A stretch of 64,000 nt of DNA, from contig JANJXV010000002.1 in assembly GCA_024803745.1 (NCBI GenBank), positions 40,321,757 through 40,385,756 on the forward strand. Reading direction: 5' to 3'. The position numbers and the translations under genes were made by a program. Below are positions 29,705-40,095 of this stretch, piece by piece. Numbering within the stretch: the first letter of the stretch is position 1; the number at the start of each line of letters is the position of its first letter. The notes below the pieces were generated by a model that ran no database searches, had not been told where the DNA came from, and saw only the letters and a program-made list of their open reading frames with translations. This DNA comes from Megascapheus bottae (lineage: Eukaryota; Chordata; Mammalia; Rodentia; Geomyidae).

Positions 29705-29712
29705 TGTAAATA
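29705..29712 (+). promoter_or_regulatory. ELAVL2: Pumilio-type element TGTAAATA in 3' UTR
   Basis: Exact match to the UGUANAUA consensus of PUM proteins, within the ELAVL2 3' UTR in sense orientation. Binding is inferred from the motif alone. Confidence 0.4.
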
Positions 29713-30112
29713 AGACCTTGTGTTTATGAACCTTTCAGCTAATTTGATTTCTTTTCCCTTACATGCCAAGTGATGTTCAGGTTTTGAATGTTTTTGTATC
29801 AGTTTTTTCCTTTGTAAATGGCATTAACATTGTTACTTGAGGTCTTGCTTAATCACTTCTGTTGTCCTGAGGACTTGAATTTACAGTGCATCAGATTCGT
29901 TGCTAATTTTGTCTGTAGATAGTCTAGCTTCAGCTGTTTCTGGTGATGCTACATTTTCGTTTATAAATATGTTTGTGGTAAAAAAAAAGAAAAATGAGTA
30001 TAACCTTAGGTTTTGAACAAATTTCCTTACATTTTTCATACAAAAATCATAAATATCTGTATGCTATTGAAATTTAACTTTGTATGATGCTTAAACCACT
30101 ATTTGGGGAAAT

Positions 30113-30118
30113 AATAAA
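30113..30118 (+). promoter_or_regulatory. ELAVL2: Possible proximal polyadenylation signal AATAAA
   Basis: AATAAA within ATAATAAAAT about 1.68 kb into the 3' UTR, followed by T-rich sequence. Another AATAAA sits at 30726-30731. Use of either would give a shorter UTR; neither has a downstream GU element as clear as the distal site. Confidence 0.4.
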
Positions 30119-30879
30119 ATAAGTCTTTACCATGTATGAGAGAAAATTTTAAAAAAAATACAAAATATTTTCTGATTAGCATCTAGCTTATAATAAATTT
30201 TCAAAAAAGCTGAAGGCAGGAGTTGCCTTCTTCAGGATGCACTGAGAACTCTATAGTTACGTCCTGCTTTTTGTATAAACTGAGATGCTCATATGCCTCC
30301 CCTTAGAACAGGCAATGTGCTATGCATAACATAGTTGTACATTATCTTTGCGGTTGCTTTGAGTTTTGGTTTTGTTATTATTTAAAATTGTAGTTATAAA
30401 AATTTTCAGTATAGTACAGTACATATACTGTGAGGCGCGTGCTAAAGTGAATAAGCGAGTTTTCATGCTGACCCACTCAATGCTATTCAGAACTCAATTG
30501 GCTTAGCACTTTCTCATATCCTTAGGTGCATTTAGATTGTCAGAGTTAACCTGCGTTTAAAAAAATAAAAAAAATAAAATACATGTATATACTTAAAAAA
30601 ATAAGGTTTCCCTCATGGGGAAAACAGCAGCTACATGCTTCTTTCCTATACTACTGTAGCAAACCAAGGCATTGATGAGAGGCATGCAAATTGTGCTTCA
30701 CTTTACAGTGTTTATCAGAGCACTTAATAAAATGTAAGGCTGGTATTTATTTGAAGTTGTACAGTATGACTTAATTCACATCTGTTGGAATAGAAAATAT
30801 ATTCTGTTGAGTATTTAAGAGGCTGTACATGTTTTCTTTTGTGTTTGGATTCTTTGTACTTTTTCATGTTCAGTACATC

Positions 30880-30885
30880 AATAAA
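30880..30885 (+). promoter_or_regulatory. ELAVL2: Distal polyadenylation signal AATAAA of ELAVL2
   Basis: A canonical AATAAA is followed about 25 nt later by a GU-rich element (from about 30905: CAGTGTGGTGTGTAGG). This is the expected layout for the main cleavage site, near 30900. It is the last such arrangement before repeat-bearing intergenic DNA. Confidence 0.85.
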
Positions 30886-30900
30886 CAAAGTTGAAGGGAA

Positions 30901-31825
30901 AGATCAGTGTGGTGTGTAGGTCTTTGTACACATTTTTTGTGGGGCTGGTGGGGGCTGCTCAGGCTGATAAACTTACACTTCTGAGTTAAAAGATTCCCTC
31001 AAAGCTTTAGTTGAAAGCAGTATTAACTAAAGGATTCCAAGAACAAGTTAATTGAAGTAGAATGTGCAAAAAAAAATTGTTGACTGAATGACACCTTCTG
31101 ATTAGTTAGCTTTCAAATATTATTAGGTGAGTAAGTCTTATTGGAACATGTCCTTCGAGGTACTTGTAAAGTTTAAGGAATTAGATGCTGACATTATTCT
31201 GTAACTGTGGCTGACCTCCAACCTTTTAGCACATGTAGGAATTGCCCTCTATCCCCATTTATTAGAGCTAAAGAGAAAAGCAACAGAAGAGAGGTAACTT
31301 ATTATTCCACTGTCAAAATTACTTCATCCATGAGCTTAGCTCTTGATGCCTAATACTTTTCTTTTTCTTTACATTGCTATATTATCAGGAGATAAGTTTC
31401 CCAATTCAGAGCATTTTCTTTTAGCTTAGGATGTGTACATAGCACATTCATAAGACTATGCCAATCTCAAGTTTCACACACAAACTCAGTGGATCTCAGG
31501 ATGGGTAAAAGTAAAGAATTTTTCAGTTTTTTTCAGTGTAAATGTTCTACTTATATAGAATTTTAAAATTGAATGGAATAATAAATTGTTTTTAGGATAA
31601 AAGACCAATAATATAGGTCTTTTTAACTTGATTGACTTGGTTGGGTTTTTTGGTAAGAGCCATTCTAAAAGGAATTACTGTGAATTCACAGCCTAAAAGT
31701 CATGCACAATGCCAAGGTACAACTCACTTTGTCCTTCTCAACATGCGACTTTACTTCATACAGGTTTTTTATTCTATGAATTTAATTCTTGTTTAGTTTT
31801 GCTATAACATTATTACCCTGCTCTC
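30901..31825. other. Intergenic, no feature recognised
   Basis: Sequence just past the ELAVL2 cleavage site. No repeat or exon recognised. Confidence 0.5.
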
Positions 31826-31837
31826 TTCTTGTATTTT

Positions 31838-32025
31838 TTTTTTCCAGTCTTGGGCTTGGGCTCAGGGCATGAGCACTGTCCTTGGTTTTTCTCAAGGCTA
31901 GAGCTCTACCACTTGAGCCACAGCAACACTTCTGTCTTTTTTCTATGTATGTGGTACCGAGGAATTGAACCCAAGTGTTCAGGCATGCTAGGCAAGCACT
32001 CTACCACTAGGCCAAACTTTTAGCC
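31838..32025 (-). mobile_element. IDL-Geo-type SINE with TSD (antisense)
   Basis: T-run, CCAGTCTTGGGCTTGGGCTC... to CACTAGGCCAAACTTTTAGCC. TSD CTCTTCTTGTATTTT (31823-31837) and CTCTTCTTATATTTT (32026-32040), 14/15. Confidence 0.92.
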
Positions 32026-32040
32026 CTCTTCTTATATTTT

Positions 32041-32795
32041 ATCTGTATTTTGACCAGTTTGAATGGCAGCATTTTTTTTTCTTTTGTACTTAAGCAGATA
32101 GTGGAAATCTTCTTAGTAAGTGAGGCTTGCAACTTCTCTATTTGAAGAAAAATTACTTTTTTTTGAAAACTTTCAAGTTCTTTTTTATATAAGCTTGTAA
32201 ATCATCTCAGTGATATTGCCATTTATTGTTAGTGGCTAACATAAATCCTTAACACAATTTTACATTATTTTAATCTAATTTGAAGAAAAATGTTAGCAAT
32301 TTAACCTCCTTAAAAAGCAGGTTGTCAGCTGTGTATATCCTTTATAAAAGGTTCAACAGTAAGTTGTGGTAGAAACTTAACCATTTCTTGCTTACAAGGT
32401 TACCTAGCAAAAGGAAAGTGAATATATTTTAACAGTACCTATATTAAAAATTAATTTGTAGGTCTCTTAATGTACTTCCAGAGCAATACATATATCACTT
32501 TCATTGGGTTGAAGAATAAAAAAGAAGTAGTAAACTTACTATGCTATTACCAACCATATTGCAGTCTCAAATAATGGGGACTAACATACTAAAAAGAAAT
32601 CATATAGTGTGTCATTCATTTCAATAAATCACCCACTACATTCATCCTCAGAACATTTCTAGACACAGTTCTTTGGAGTTTAAGTTGGAAAGCTGAATAT
32701 ACCACTGTTGACACAGGATGCACCTTTCTAAAGCTAGTCTTTCTGGAATTCTGGCATATAGAAATGGGCAGCAAGATCTTTTTGCTAGGTGAATA
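32041..32795. other. Intergenic, no feature recognised
   Basis: AT-rich, unique-looking sequence. Confidence 0.5.
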
Positions 32796-32802
32796 GGGAG
32801 TT

Positions 32803-33112
32803 ATTTTTTTTTTCTTTTTTCGTTTTTTTATTTGTGGATCATGGGACTTGAACTCTGGACCTTGGTGCTGTTCCTGGAGACTCTTCAGCTCCAGGCAACC
32901 ACCCTACCCCTGGGGCCTGGGTGTTGGCCCTGAGCTCTTCAGCTCAAGGCTACCACCCTACCCCTGGAGCCACAGCCCCACTTCTCATTTTCTAGAGATT
33001 AATTGGAAATAAGAGTCTCATGGTCTTTTTTTGTGCCCCAGTCGGCTCTGAACTGCAATCCTAAGATCCCAGCCTCCTGAGTAAAGAGGATTACATGCAT
33101 AAGCCACCTCAC
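32803..33112 (-). mobile_element. B1-like/Geo composite SINE, internally duplicated subtype (antisense)
   Basis: Two tandem copies of the CTCTTCAGCTC(A/C)AGGC module (about 32855-32910 and 32911-32966) before the usual CTAGAGATTAATTGGAAATA linker and 7SL-like end. Confidence 0.9.
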
Positions 33113-33917
33113 TGCTGAGTTACTTGTTTTCTATGTATTGTGCTGTGCCCTGATTCTATGAAAATGTGCATATGTCACTCTTATTCCTTAAACTATCACT
33201 ATGACATGACTAGCACATCATCACTGCTGAGAAATCAGATATAGTTAGCACATTATATTGCTATAGAGTTTTGAAGAATACCATCATAAGTCACAAAGTG
33301 AACCCACTTGATTCTTGAAGATTTTTCTTTCCCTTCCGTGGGTTATTTTCTCATTTGTATAATTTTCAAACTGTTATTTTCCTTTGGTGTAGCAAAATAA
33401 AGGTTCTCAGTTTATACAACAATATATCCAAATACATGTATCAATCAAGGAATTTGTCTTGCTCACTTATAACATGTCATATATAGTGTGAACATTTAAA
33501 AGCATTAATATGGTAAAGTACATCAAATATCAATATTTTTATTCAACTTTGCATTAAGAAACACCATAATCTTAAGTTCTCACATTCACAAATAGTAACG
33601 TTATATTCAGTTTTAAGATTTAGATTGACTAAATTGATACTTATTATCAAAAAAATAACACATGGGTGTTACCTGTTCAGATTTCCTGCAGCAAACTTGT
33701 AGATATAAATAGAAGAAAATATTTGTGATGATATAAATGTATTGAAAGCATTCCTTCTGCTACCACACTGCCATTTTTGGTTCAGAATATCACTTCCCTC
33801 CACATGCATCAATAACCACACAGTAAAAGGGAAAATGAGTCCTGAATACAAAGTGAATTATTTTTAAGAAAAGTTTAGTTTTTAATATAAGTGTGTTGGG
33901 GGGTATTGAATATTAGT
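33113..33917. other. Intergenic, no feature recognised
   Basis: AT-rich, unique-looking sequence. Confidence 0.5.
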
Positions 33918-33929
33918 GGAGTAAGAGTT

Positions 33930-33930
<1 letters not shown>

Positions 33931-33962
<32 letters not shown>

Positions 33963-34227
33963 AACTCTGGGCCTGGGCGATGTCCCTGAGCTCTTAAGTT
34001 CAAGACTACTACTTTACCCCCTGGGCCTGGACATTGTCCCTGAGCTCTTCAGGTCAAGGATACCACCCGACCCCTTGAGTCACGGGGCCACTTCAGTTTT
34101 CTGGTGATTAATTGGAGATGAGTCTCATGGACTTTAGTGCCTAGGCTGGATTTGAACTGTGATCCTCAGATCTCAGCCTCCTGAATAGCTAGGATTACAG
34201 GCGTGAGCCACCATGGGCCCAGCTCCT
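33931..34227 (-). mobile_element. B1-like/Geo composite SINE, internally duplicated subtype (antisense)
   Basis: About 30 T, then tandem units 33967-34020 and 34021-34074 (54 nt each), linker TGATTAATTGGAGATGAGTC and 7SL-like end GGATTACAGGCGTGAGCC. TSD GGAGTAAGA (33918) and GGGGTAAGA (34228). Confidence 0.92.
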
Positions 34228-34228
34228 G

Positions 34229-34600
34229 GGGTAAGATATCTAAGCCATAAATGAAGTTGTAGCAATTGAGCTGATCACTAAGAAGAGGGTGAGTTAAAAA
34301 TACTCAAAAAGTGAAGGGAGTCAAGAAGAAAACCCTGTGATCAAAACCATAGGTAAGCCTCTGTCCACTTCTATTTGTCTATTAAGTCATATTCAATATA
34401 GATCAATTAGCAATTTGAGCCTATCTCTAAATTCATAGGCACATAAAATACAAAGTACCTATACATTGAAAATGTGACTTGTTCTCTTAGTCATCTGTAC
34501 TATAGCCCTGACAATATTTGACATGAGAGGTTTATGTGATTTGGGGAATTACCTAAAACTTACTAGAAAATACATTTGCACCCCCTTGTCTCATTTTCTT
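34229..34600. other. Intergenic, no feature recognised
   Basis: Unique-looking sequence between SINEs. Confidence 0.5.
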
Positions 34601-34828
34601 TTGCCAATCTTGGGGCTTCAATTCTTAGTTTGGGTGTTGTCCCTGAGCTTTTGTGCTCAATACTAGTGCTCTACCACTTGAGCCATAGCTCTGCTTCCAG
34701 CTCTTTTTGAAGTTGGTTAGTGATACAAGTTTCATGAACTTTCTTGCCTCGACTGGCTTTGTACAGAGAACCTCAGATCTCAGCCTCCTGAGTAGTTAGA
34801 ATTACACACACAAGCCACTGATGTTCTC
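34601..34828 (-). mobile_element. Diverged B1-like/Geo composite SINE (antisense)
   Basis: GCCAATCTTGGGGCTTCAATTC...CTACCACTTGAGCCATAGC...CAGATCTCAGCCTCCTGAG...CACACAAGCCACTGATG. Confidence 0.8.
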
Positions 34829-35345
34829 CTGACATTGCCTTCTTTATAAGTGGCATTTCAAGCATGTTGTTTAGGAGGAGGCAAAAAGACAAAGTTGATT
34901 CAAAATCTTCTAAGAATAAAACACTGGATCAACCTGTTTGCGAGAATGTAAGCTTTTCACACTGAATAGATCACATTGACCAAGTGGTCCTCTTAGACTT
35001 TATAATATTTATAATGCCTAGTTTATTCTTTTGTTAAGCTCTTATGCATTTCATTCAAGCATCCCTTTCATTCCAGATGTTTCTCAAATGTTTCCAAAGT
35101 GAAGTCTCCATTAGTTGTTTTTTTTCCCTCTAATTTCTTTTTTACTTGGATAGCTCATTTAATAGCTATACTCTTCTTTGGCATAAAGAACTACATGAAA
35201 GAAAGAAAACCTGTGACTAACCCTTCACTGGATATAGTTTGCAAGGTGTATTTGAGGGGCCCTGGAACCTGTGGTTGTTGGTAGCCATCTGCTATCTCTG
35301 ACACTGGTTTTTCATAGTGAACTTCTGTTGTTCCTTTCTGTTCAG
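34829..35345. other. Intergenic, no repeat recognised
   Basis: Non-repetitive sequence leading to the pyrimidine tract of the first candidate exon. Confidence 0.5.
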
Positions 35346-35453
35346 TCGAGTATGTGTTTCAGGAGCAGCTAGCCCGTCTGTGGAATTCCTGCAGATATGA
35401 GAAGATCAGCATCTACCTTCAGGGTGACCCAGGAGTGAAACACAGTGGAGAAG
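35346..35453 (+). CDS. Candidate coding exon A of an unrecognised gene
   Basis: I do not recognise this gene. The 108-nt segment follows a good acceptor (GTTGTTCCTTTCTGTTCAG) and precedes GTAGCT. In phase 1 (two bases, 35 codons, one base) it is open, starting EYVFQEQLARLWNSC and later SIYLQGDPGVKH. Its frame continues exactly into candidate exons B and C, all three being symmetrical phase 1-1. No start codon, TM segment or promoter was located. Alternatives are chance, a noncoding RNA, or remains of a dead gene. The identity of neighbouring genes does not help: I know of no gene immediately 3' of ELAVL2 with this sequence. Confidence 0.25.
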
Positions 35454-35640
35454 GTAGCTTTGTCATGTGGATTCCTCACATAGCAAGTGACTAAAGAGGA
35501 GAGGAAAAGACAGTGATGACCATGAATACAGTTGCTGAGGCATACACGTTGTGCAGAGCTTTTATATTTAGGAGCCCAAATGAACTGTAGCTCATCAGGG
35601 ACTCTGTGTTGGAAGATAACACATGTTTATGTACATCTAC

Positions 35641-36062
35641 AGATCATTTTTTAAAAATTTTACTGCTGGGATAATGTATAGAGGGGTTACAGTTACATTC
35701 GTCAGATAGTAGGTGCATTACTTCTCACACATTGATACCCCTTCTCATGTTTTTTGTCCCCATTTTCCTTCCCTCACCTCCTCCCAATCATCTTGTTTCC
35801 CCCCTTCCCTTTCCTATTTCAAATAAATAAACGTATATACGATATACCAGGTAACAAAGTCAGATACAGCAACAACATGAGATTAACCAAAAGGGCAAAA
35901 AAGAGAAGAGAAATAACATAGTACATTAAGAGCAACAATCACTCAAGATAAAGCTCTTTTTCCATATCCTAGAGACCCTTTCATTTAGTCTCATCCTAAA
36001 TGACCTTACGTATCTAGGTTTTGAGCTATTGTAATCCTCTGCTAGCAGAGTTAGATCTTCTT
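35641..36062 (-). mobile_element. 5'-truncated L1 3' UTR insertion (antisense)
   Basis: Shares most of its length with the L1 at 44798 (AATGTATAGAGGGGTTAC, ACATGAGATTAACCA, CATAGTACATTAAGA). It ends near 36050. Possible diverged TSD AGATCATTTT (35641) and AGATCTTCTT (36053), 8/10. Confidence 0.85.
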
Positions 36063-36435
36063 AAGAGATGTATTTTTATAGAATGGTGGGGATAATAAAT
36101 AATAGAAGAAATAATACACACTAAAACATCCCCCAAGTTGCCATATGAAGGGATAAGAAGTTATTGACCTAATGTTGAATCAGAAGTTATAATTGTAACC
36201 ATAGTAAATGTGCCTTGGAAAAAAATTTCACTCTTGAGAGTGATTGCTGGGGTGATTTCTCCATCTGTACCCATCCAAATGTTAGAATGACTCTGGCTTT
36301 TAGGAGTCATTCTTAGAAAAGTATCACAAGCTTACATCCCAGGGTAAATTATAACTCACGTTTCTATACTAAGATGAGGTACAAAATGAGAAAACATTTT
36401 CTAAACAAAGCATGGTGAAAATTTTTTAACACATT
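36063..36435. other. Intergenic, no feature recognised
   Basis: Unique-looking sequence after the L1. Confidence 0.5.
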
Positions 36436-36436
36436 T

Positions 36437-36490
36437 AGATTCTGTCTGTCCGTCCATCCGTCTGTCCGTCTGTGACTCCATCCATTTGCC
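36437..36490. repeat. (TCTG/TCCG)n simple repeat
   Basis: TCTGTCTGTCCGTCCATCCG... tetranucleotide run, imperfect. Confidence 0.85.
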
Positions 36491-37036
36491 CAGCAGTCTG
36501 AAATGATACTATATTGAAAAGTTGTATTTACCCCTTTTTTTCATGCTAGGAGCTCCTGTCATGAAGCAGTTATATCTTGACAGACCTGTGGCCTGTGTCA
36601 CTCAGGACCTGTGTTATACCATAGTACATAGGAGGGGAAACTATTTTAAATAATGTACTTTGATATTTTTAAATTCTAGTCTGTCTACTCTGTAACAGTA
36701 ATTGTGCTGTTTCTAGTGTGAAAATTTGATTTATTCCTCCTTTTTTTCTCATGAGATAGAAGATACTTCAGGGGTCTCATTCATACCTTAGTTTCCAGAT
36801 GCATGAGTGAGGTCCAGAGAAATTCAGATTTCCCAAACTGAGGTTTTTCTTTGTCATGTGATGCTAGCAATTGAACCCAAGGCCTTGCCCAATTTGTTTG
36901 ATGTCATAAGACCTGACCCTTGAACTTGGTTCTTCTAATTCAGCACCAGCCCTTTATCACTGGAGTGCTAAAACACAAGGTGAATTCACTTTCTTAGCCT
37001 CTTCTTTTGTGATACCAAATTTCTGAAACTCTGCAG
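36491..37036. other. Intergenic, between candidate exons A and B
   Basis: Mostly unique sequence; GCAATTGAACCCAAGGCC near 36868 may be a scrap of old SINE. Confidence 0.45.
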
Positions 37037-37069
37037 GAGATACATGTGGCATCTACAAGTTGAATATAG
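37037..37069 (+). CDS. Candidate coding exon B of an unrecognised gene
   Basis: A 33-nt segment between CTCTGCAG and a strong donor GTAAGTGC. In the frame set by candidate exon A it reads (G)DTCGIYKLNI with one base left over. The pyrimidine tract is weak (AAATTTCTGAAACTCTGCAG). By itself it would not be called; support comes from frame agreement with A and C. Confidence 0.2.
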
Positions 37070-37509
37070 GTAAGTGCATGTAGTATTTTATTATGATGCC
37101 CTTACTTCTTAACCTTGTAAATAGTTTCCATAATAATATTGTTACTGTTGAGAATTCAGAAAGCATATAAAAGCCAAGCCAATATTTACTATTTACTCTA
37201 TTGTTCTTCTAAAGAATAGATCGTTGCAATACCTTTTGTCTTTGTCTCCTTTTACTCTGATCTTTTCCATACACTCTTGAAAGTTTCACTTTTGCTGTTT
37301 TTCTCTTTCATAAAAACTGCTTCGGTGCTACCTGAGTAACTATACGCCTCTGTCTTAGGTGAGCAGTAAGTGGTTTGACTGCAGCTGCACCTGTGCAGTG
37401 AGGTTCAGGGAAGGGAGGTAATAGTAAAGTAGCTTTTCCCCCCCTCCTTTTGCTTAAAGCACAGGGAGATGTCTTGAATGACCAATAAGTCAAATGTTTC
37501 TTTCCTTAG

Positions 37510-37575
37510 CAAAAGAAAATGCTTCCTTCCCTAGCGGGAATGAGGAGGAGAAGATGACACCAAGCCCAATTGTGG
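37510..37575 (+). CDS. Candidate coding exon C of an unrecognised gene
   Basis: A 66-nt segment between TTTCTTTCCTTAG and GTGAGT. Continuing the frame of A and B gives (A)KENASFPSGNEEEKMTPSP and then IV, open, leaving one base: the third symmetrical phase-1 exon in a row. Acidic and Ser/Pro-rich, like a linker. No convincing next exon was found within 400 nt; an acceptor-like CTGATTGCAG at about 37605-37614 is too close for a normal intron. Confidence 0.22.
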
Positions 37576-37639
37576 GTGAGTAATTTTTCTTTCTTCCTTG
37601 GGTCTCTGATTGCAGTCACCTCTCTTGTAAGGGTTTGGG

Positions 37640-38560
37640 TAAATACTGACTCCTAACTGCATATGCTCAAGCAAGCAGCCGATGGTAGAGGAGCACTTTT
37701 AAAGGGATTGATGAGACTAAAAGATGCTCGTTAAAGTGCACCTGGATCCTGGCATGACATCACAGGCAGACCATAAACGGCTTTGCAGAAAGCACGGCAG
37801 CCTTTTTTCACCCCTTTCTTAACAATGAGACGTAGATTGGGCTTGTTCTCTATTCAAGCATCCTTATGAGTAAATGTCTATTTTTATGATAGAGCTGCAC
37901 TTTAAAAATAGCTCCAATCAGTGAGACTCTTTTCCCCCATATGTTAAAAAGTTATACATGAGCTAAAATATCTCAGATTGCTTAAATTCTTCCAGACACA
38001 AGGCACATTCCTTTTTTTTTTTCCTCCTGTTTTGGAGTTAGGGGGAGGGGAGGAAAGTGAGGATGGATGGTAGGATGGATTAACTACACAATAAGGACTT
38101 TTTTGGAGGGTGGCCTCCTCACCCTATGTTTAAGTCCTTGAGACTTTTACCAGTAGTAAAACCTTTAAGCAAGATTTGAAATTTCTGTTAAAAAATTCAT
38201 TAATATTTGGCGGGTGCAGTCTTCTTCCTGGAGCGATTGTTTATTTTTGTTGCTGAGAGCAATTAGCTAGAACAGTCACAGTTGCAGCTGTTAGATACTA
38301 TAAGCTCCAGCGGAGATCACAAAAAGCCTTATGCACATTTAGAGTCTGCATTTGGATTGTTTTTAATGGGTGATTCTTCTGGAGTCTACTGTGTGAGCAA
38401 ATTCGGTTGGGTGATCACGCGCCAAATCAAGTGTACAATGGATCATCAGCGTGCTGTGTTGATCAGAGTCACTTAAACACCTCACTGCTTTGTGGAAGCC
38501 AAGATGGCTGTGGCTGCTGTGCAGGAAGAACAAGCACCAAGTCTTTCTCTCCGAATCCTT
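37640..38560. promoter_or_regulatory. Candidate noncoding regulatory block
   Basis: Non-repetitive 0.9 kb with motif-rich stretches: TGACATCA (37755), CAATTAG (38260), CAGCTG E-box (38285). Overlapping short open frames on both strands have no domain. Composition resembles enhancers found near neurodevelopmental genes; conservation cannot be checked here. Confidence 0.3.
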
Positions 38561-38984
38561 CCCAGGCAAACGTGGATCTGACTCATCCCCAAATATTATG
38601 CTGTTTGCTCAGAAGTTTTTCCTTTTGTGTTTACTTTTGGTTTCCTTCTCTTGACTTGTTGAAGCTTTTGTGGGATAATCTGAATGTGCAATATGATAAA
38701 GAGGTTCTCAGATACAATCTGGTGCCCACTGAGTTATGTCTTTTTCTCCAAGCAGCTTCTTGGAGAATCTTGGCTCCACTTCTTATGCCTGACACTTCTG
38801 AACAGCAGCTCCAAGGAAAGGATTATTTCCATGTTTCTAGAGTCTATACTTCTGCCTATAAATATAATTTTGAGAGAGGCTTGTCTATATCTACACCTGT
38901 TTACTAATCATACTGCTTTAGGAGTCAAGGTATTCTTTTGCATTATGTGTTCTTTCCGAACTCTCATGGTAACTGGTAAGGAGG
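38561..38984. other. Intergenic, no feature recognised
   Basis: Part of a 166-codon open frame (38407-38907, +) with no recognised domain and no splice or promoter support; likely chance. Confidence 0.45.
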
Positions 38985-38987
38985 GAA

Positions 38988-39090
38988 TCCTGTATGTCCC
39001 CATTTTACAAATGGGTAGACAGACTCAGAGTTGAGGAGTGGCTAGCCCACCAGCTTACTTTTCTGTACTCCAGCCATTTAGTCTGCATAG
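38988..39090 (-). mobile_element. MIR-like ancient SINE fragment (antisense)
   Basis: CCCCATTTTACAAATGGGTAG...CAGAGTTGAGGAGTGGCTAG resembles the reverse-complemented central MIR. Confidence 0.5.
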
Positions 39091-39474
39091 TTTGTGTATT
39101 TTGCTCCTAGTTGTAGTAGGTTGAAGCACTTTATTTTAAAGGTTGGAAGAGGTTGATCTCATGTACAAGACTAATTTACAGTGACTTCTAGATAAAGTAG
39201 AGCAGAATGCAGTTTTGTTGCCTTATCTTTTTAGGGGAAAGCTTGGAAGCTTTAAGGAATTGTATTATAAGTAGGAATCTTAAACTGTACAGATTAACAT
39301 TTGTTTTCTGGTAGCTAGAGAAGTTAATTAGGAGTCCTTATACTTTGATGAGATTTTAGACACTTCTATGAAGATTGTTTTAGATCAGTCTTTTAATGGC
39401 AATTGCTAGGCTAAATGATAATCTGTTTGATCAGCTAGCTTGGATCTGTTACTATGTCCAGTGGAGTAGTTCTT
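39091..39474. other. Intergenic, no feature recognised
   Basis: AT-rich, unique-looking sequence. Confidence 0.5.
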
Positions 39475-39605
39475 TAATCACACCCCTTTCTAATAATCAT
39501 TTTCAAATAATTGAAGAGGCATGAGCACTACTGGATTATTAATCATACCCTTTTCTTAAAATCATTTTCAAATAACTGGAGAGGTATGAATCCTACTAGA
39601 TTAAA
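39475..39605. repeat. Diverged tandem duplication, 65-bp unit
   Basis: Unit 1 from 39475 and unit 2 from 39540 share TAATCA(C/T)ACCC, ATCATTTTCAAATAA, GAGG(C/T)ATGA and CTACT(G/A)GATTA in the same order. Confidence 0.8.
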
Positions 39606-39820
39606 ATTCAACTATATATTTTAATAGTAATTTTTATTATAAATTTTTTTTTCTCTATATTTTAAATTATTTTTTCTATAACATTTTTCTTATTAGATGG
39701 CTTTATTTTAAATAGAAGTACTAATTATATTTCACAATATTTATATTCTGAACGGACCACATAAAAGTTCCAGCAAGATATGTTTTTCTCTCCCCTCTGA
39801 AGATTAAGTAATCATTCCTT

Positions 39821-40086
39821 TTTTGGGGGTCATGGGGTCTGGGTACTGTCTCTGAGCTTTTCATCTCAAGGCTACCACCCTACCCCTGGGCCTGGGCATT
39901 GTCCCTGAGCTCTTCAACTCAAGGCTCCTGCCCTGCCCTTGAATCAAGCCCCACTTACTGTTTTCTAGAGATTAATTAGAGATAAGGATCTCATGGTCTT
40001 TTGTGCCCAGGCTGGTTTTGAACCAGGATCCTCAGATCTCAGCCTCCTGAGTAGCTAGATTACAGGCATGAGCTATCCCACCCGGC
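39821..40086 (-). mobile_element. B1-like/Geo composite SINE, internally duplicated subtype (antisense)
   Basis: Repeated module at about 39836-39885 and 39886-39939, linker GAGATTAATTAGAGATAAGG, 7SL-like end. TSD TCATTCCTT at 39812-39820 and 40087-40095. Confidence 0.9.
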
Positions 40087-40095
40087 TCATTCCTT

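Larger units (their letters stand above)
28435..30900 (+). other. ELAVL2: ELAVL2 3' UTR
   Basis: About 2.47 kb runs from the stop codon to a predicted cleavage site near 30900. I see no SINE or L1 inside it, in contrast with the repeat-rich flanks, which fits selection on a long neuronal 3' UTR. It is strongly U-rich and contains AUUUA motifs at 28943, 28964 and about 30743, the sort of site Hu proteins bind, so autoregulation is plausible. A Pumilio-type UGUAAAUA lies at 29705-29712. AATAAA also occurs at 30113 and 30726, so shorter UTR forms are possible. The end rests on the strong distal signal plus GU-rich downstream sequence. Confidence 0.85.

Noticed and set aside
35346..37575. Assigning the candidate exon chain to IZUMO3, an ELAVL2 neighbour on human 9p
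   Set aside because: As I recall, IZUMO3 lies on the 5' side of ELAVL2 in human, and the peptide does not look like an Izumo domain.
38407..38907. 166-codon plus-strand open frame
   Set aside because: No domain, promoter or splice support; overlapping frames on both strands are similar. More likely noncoding DNA.
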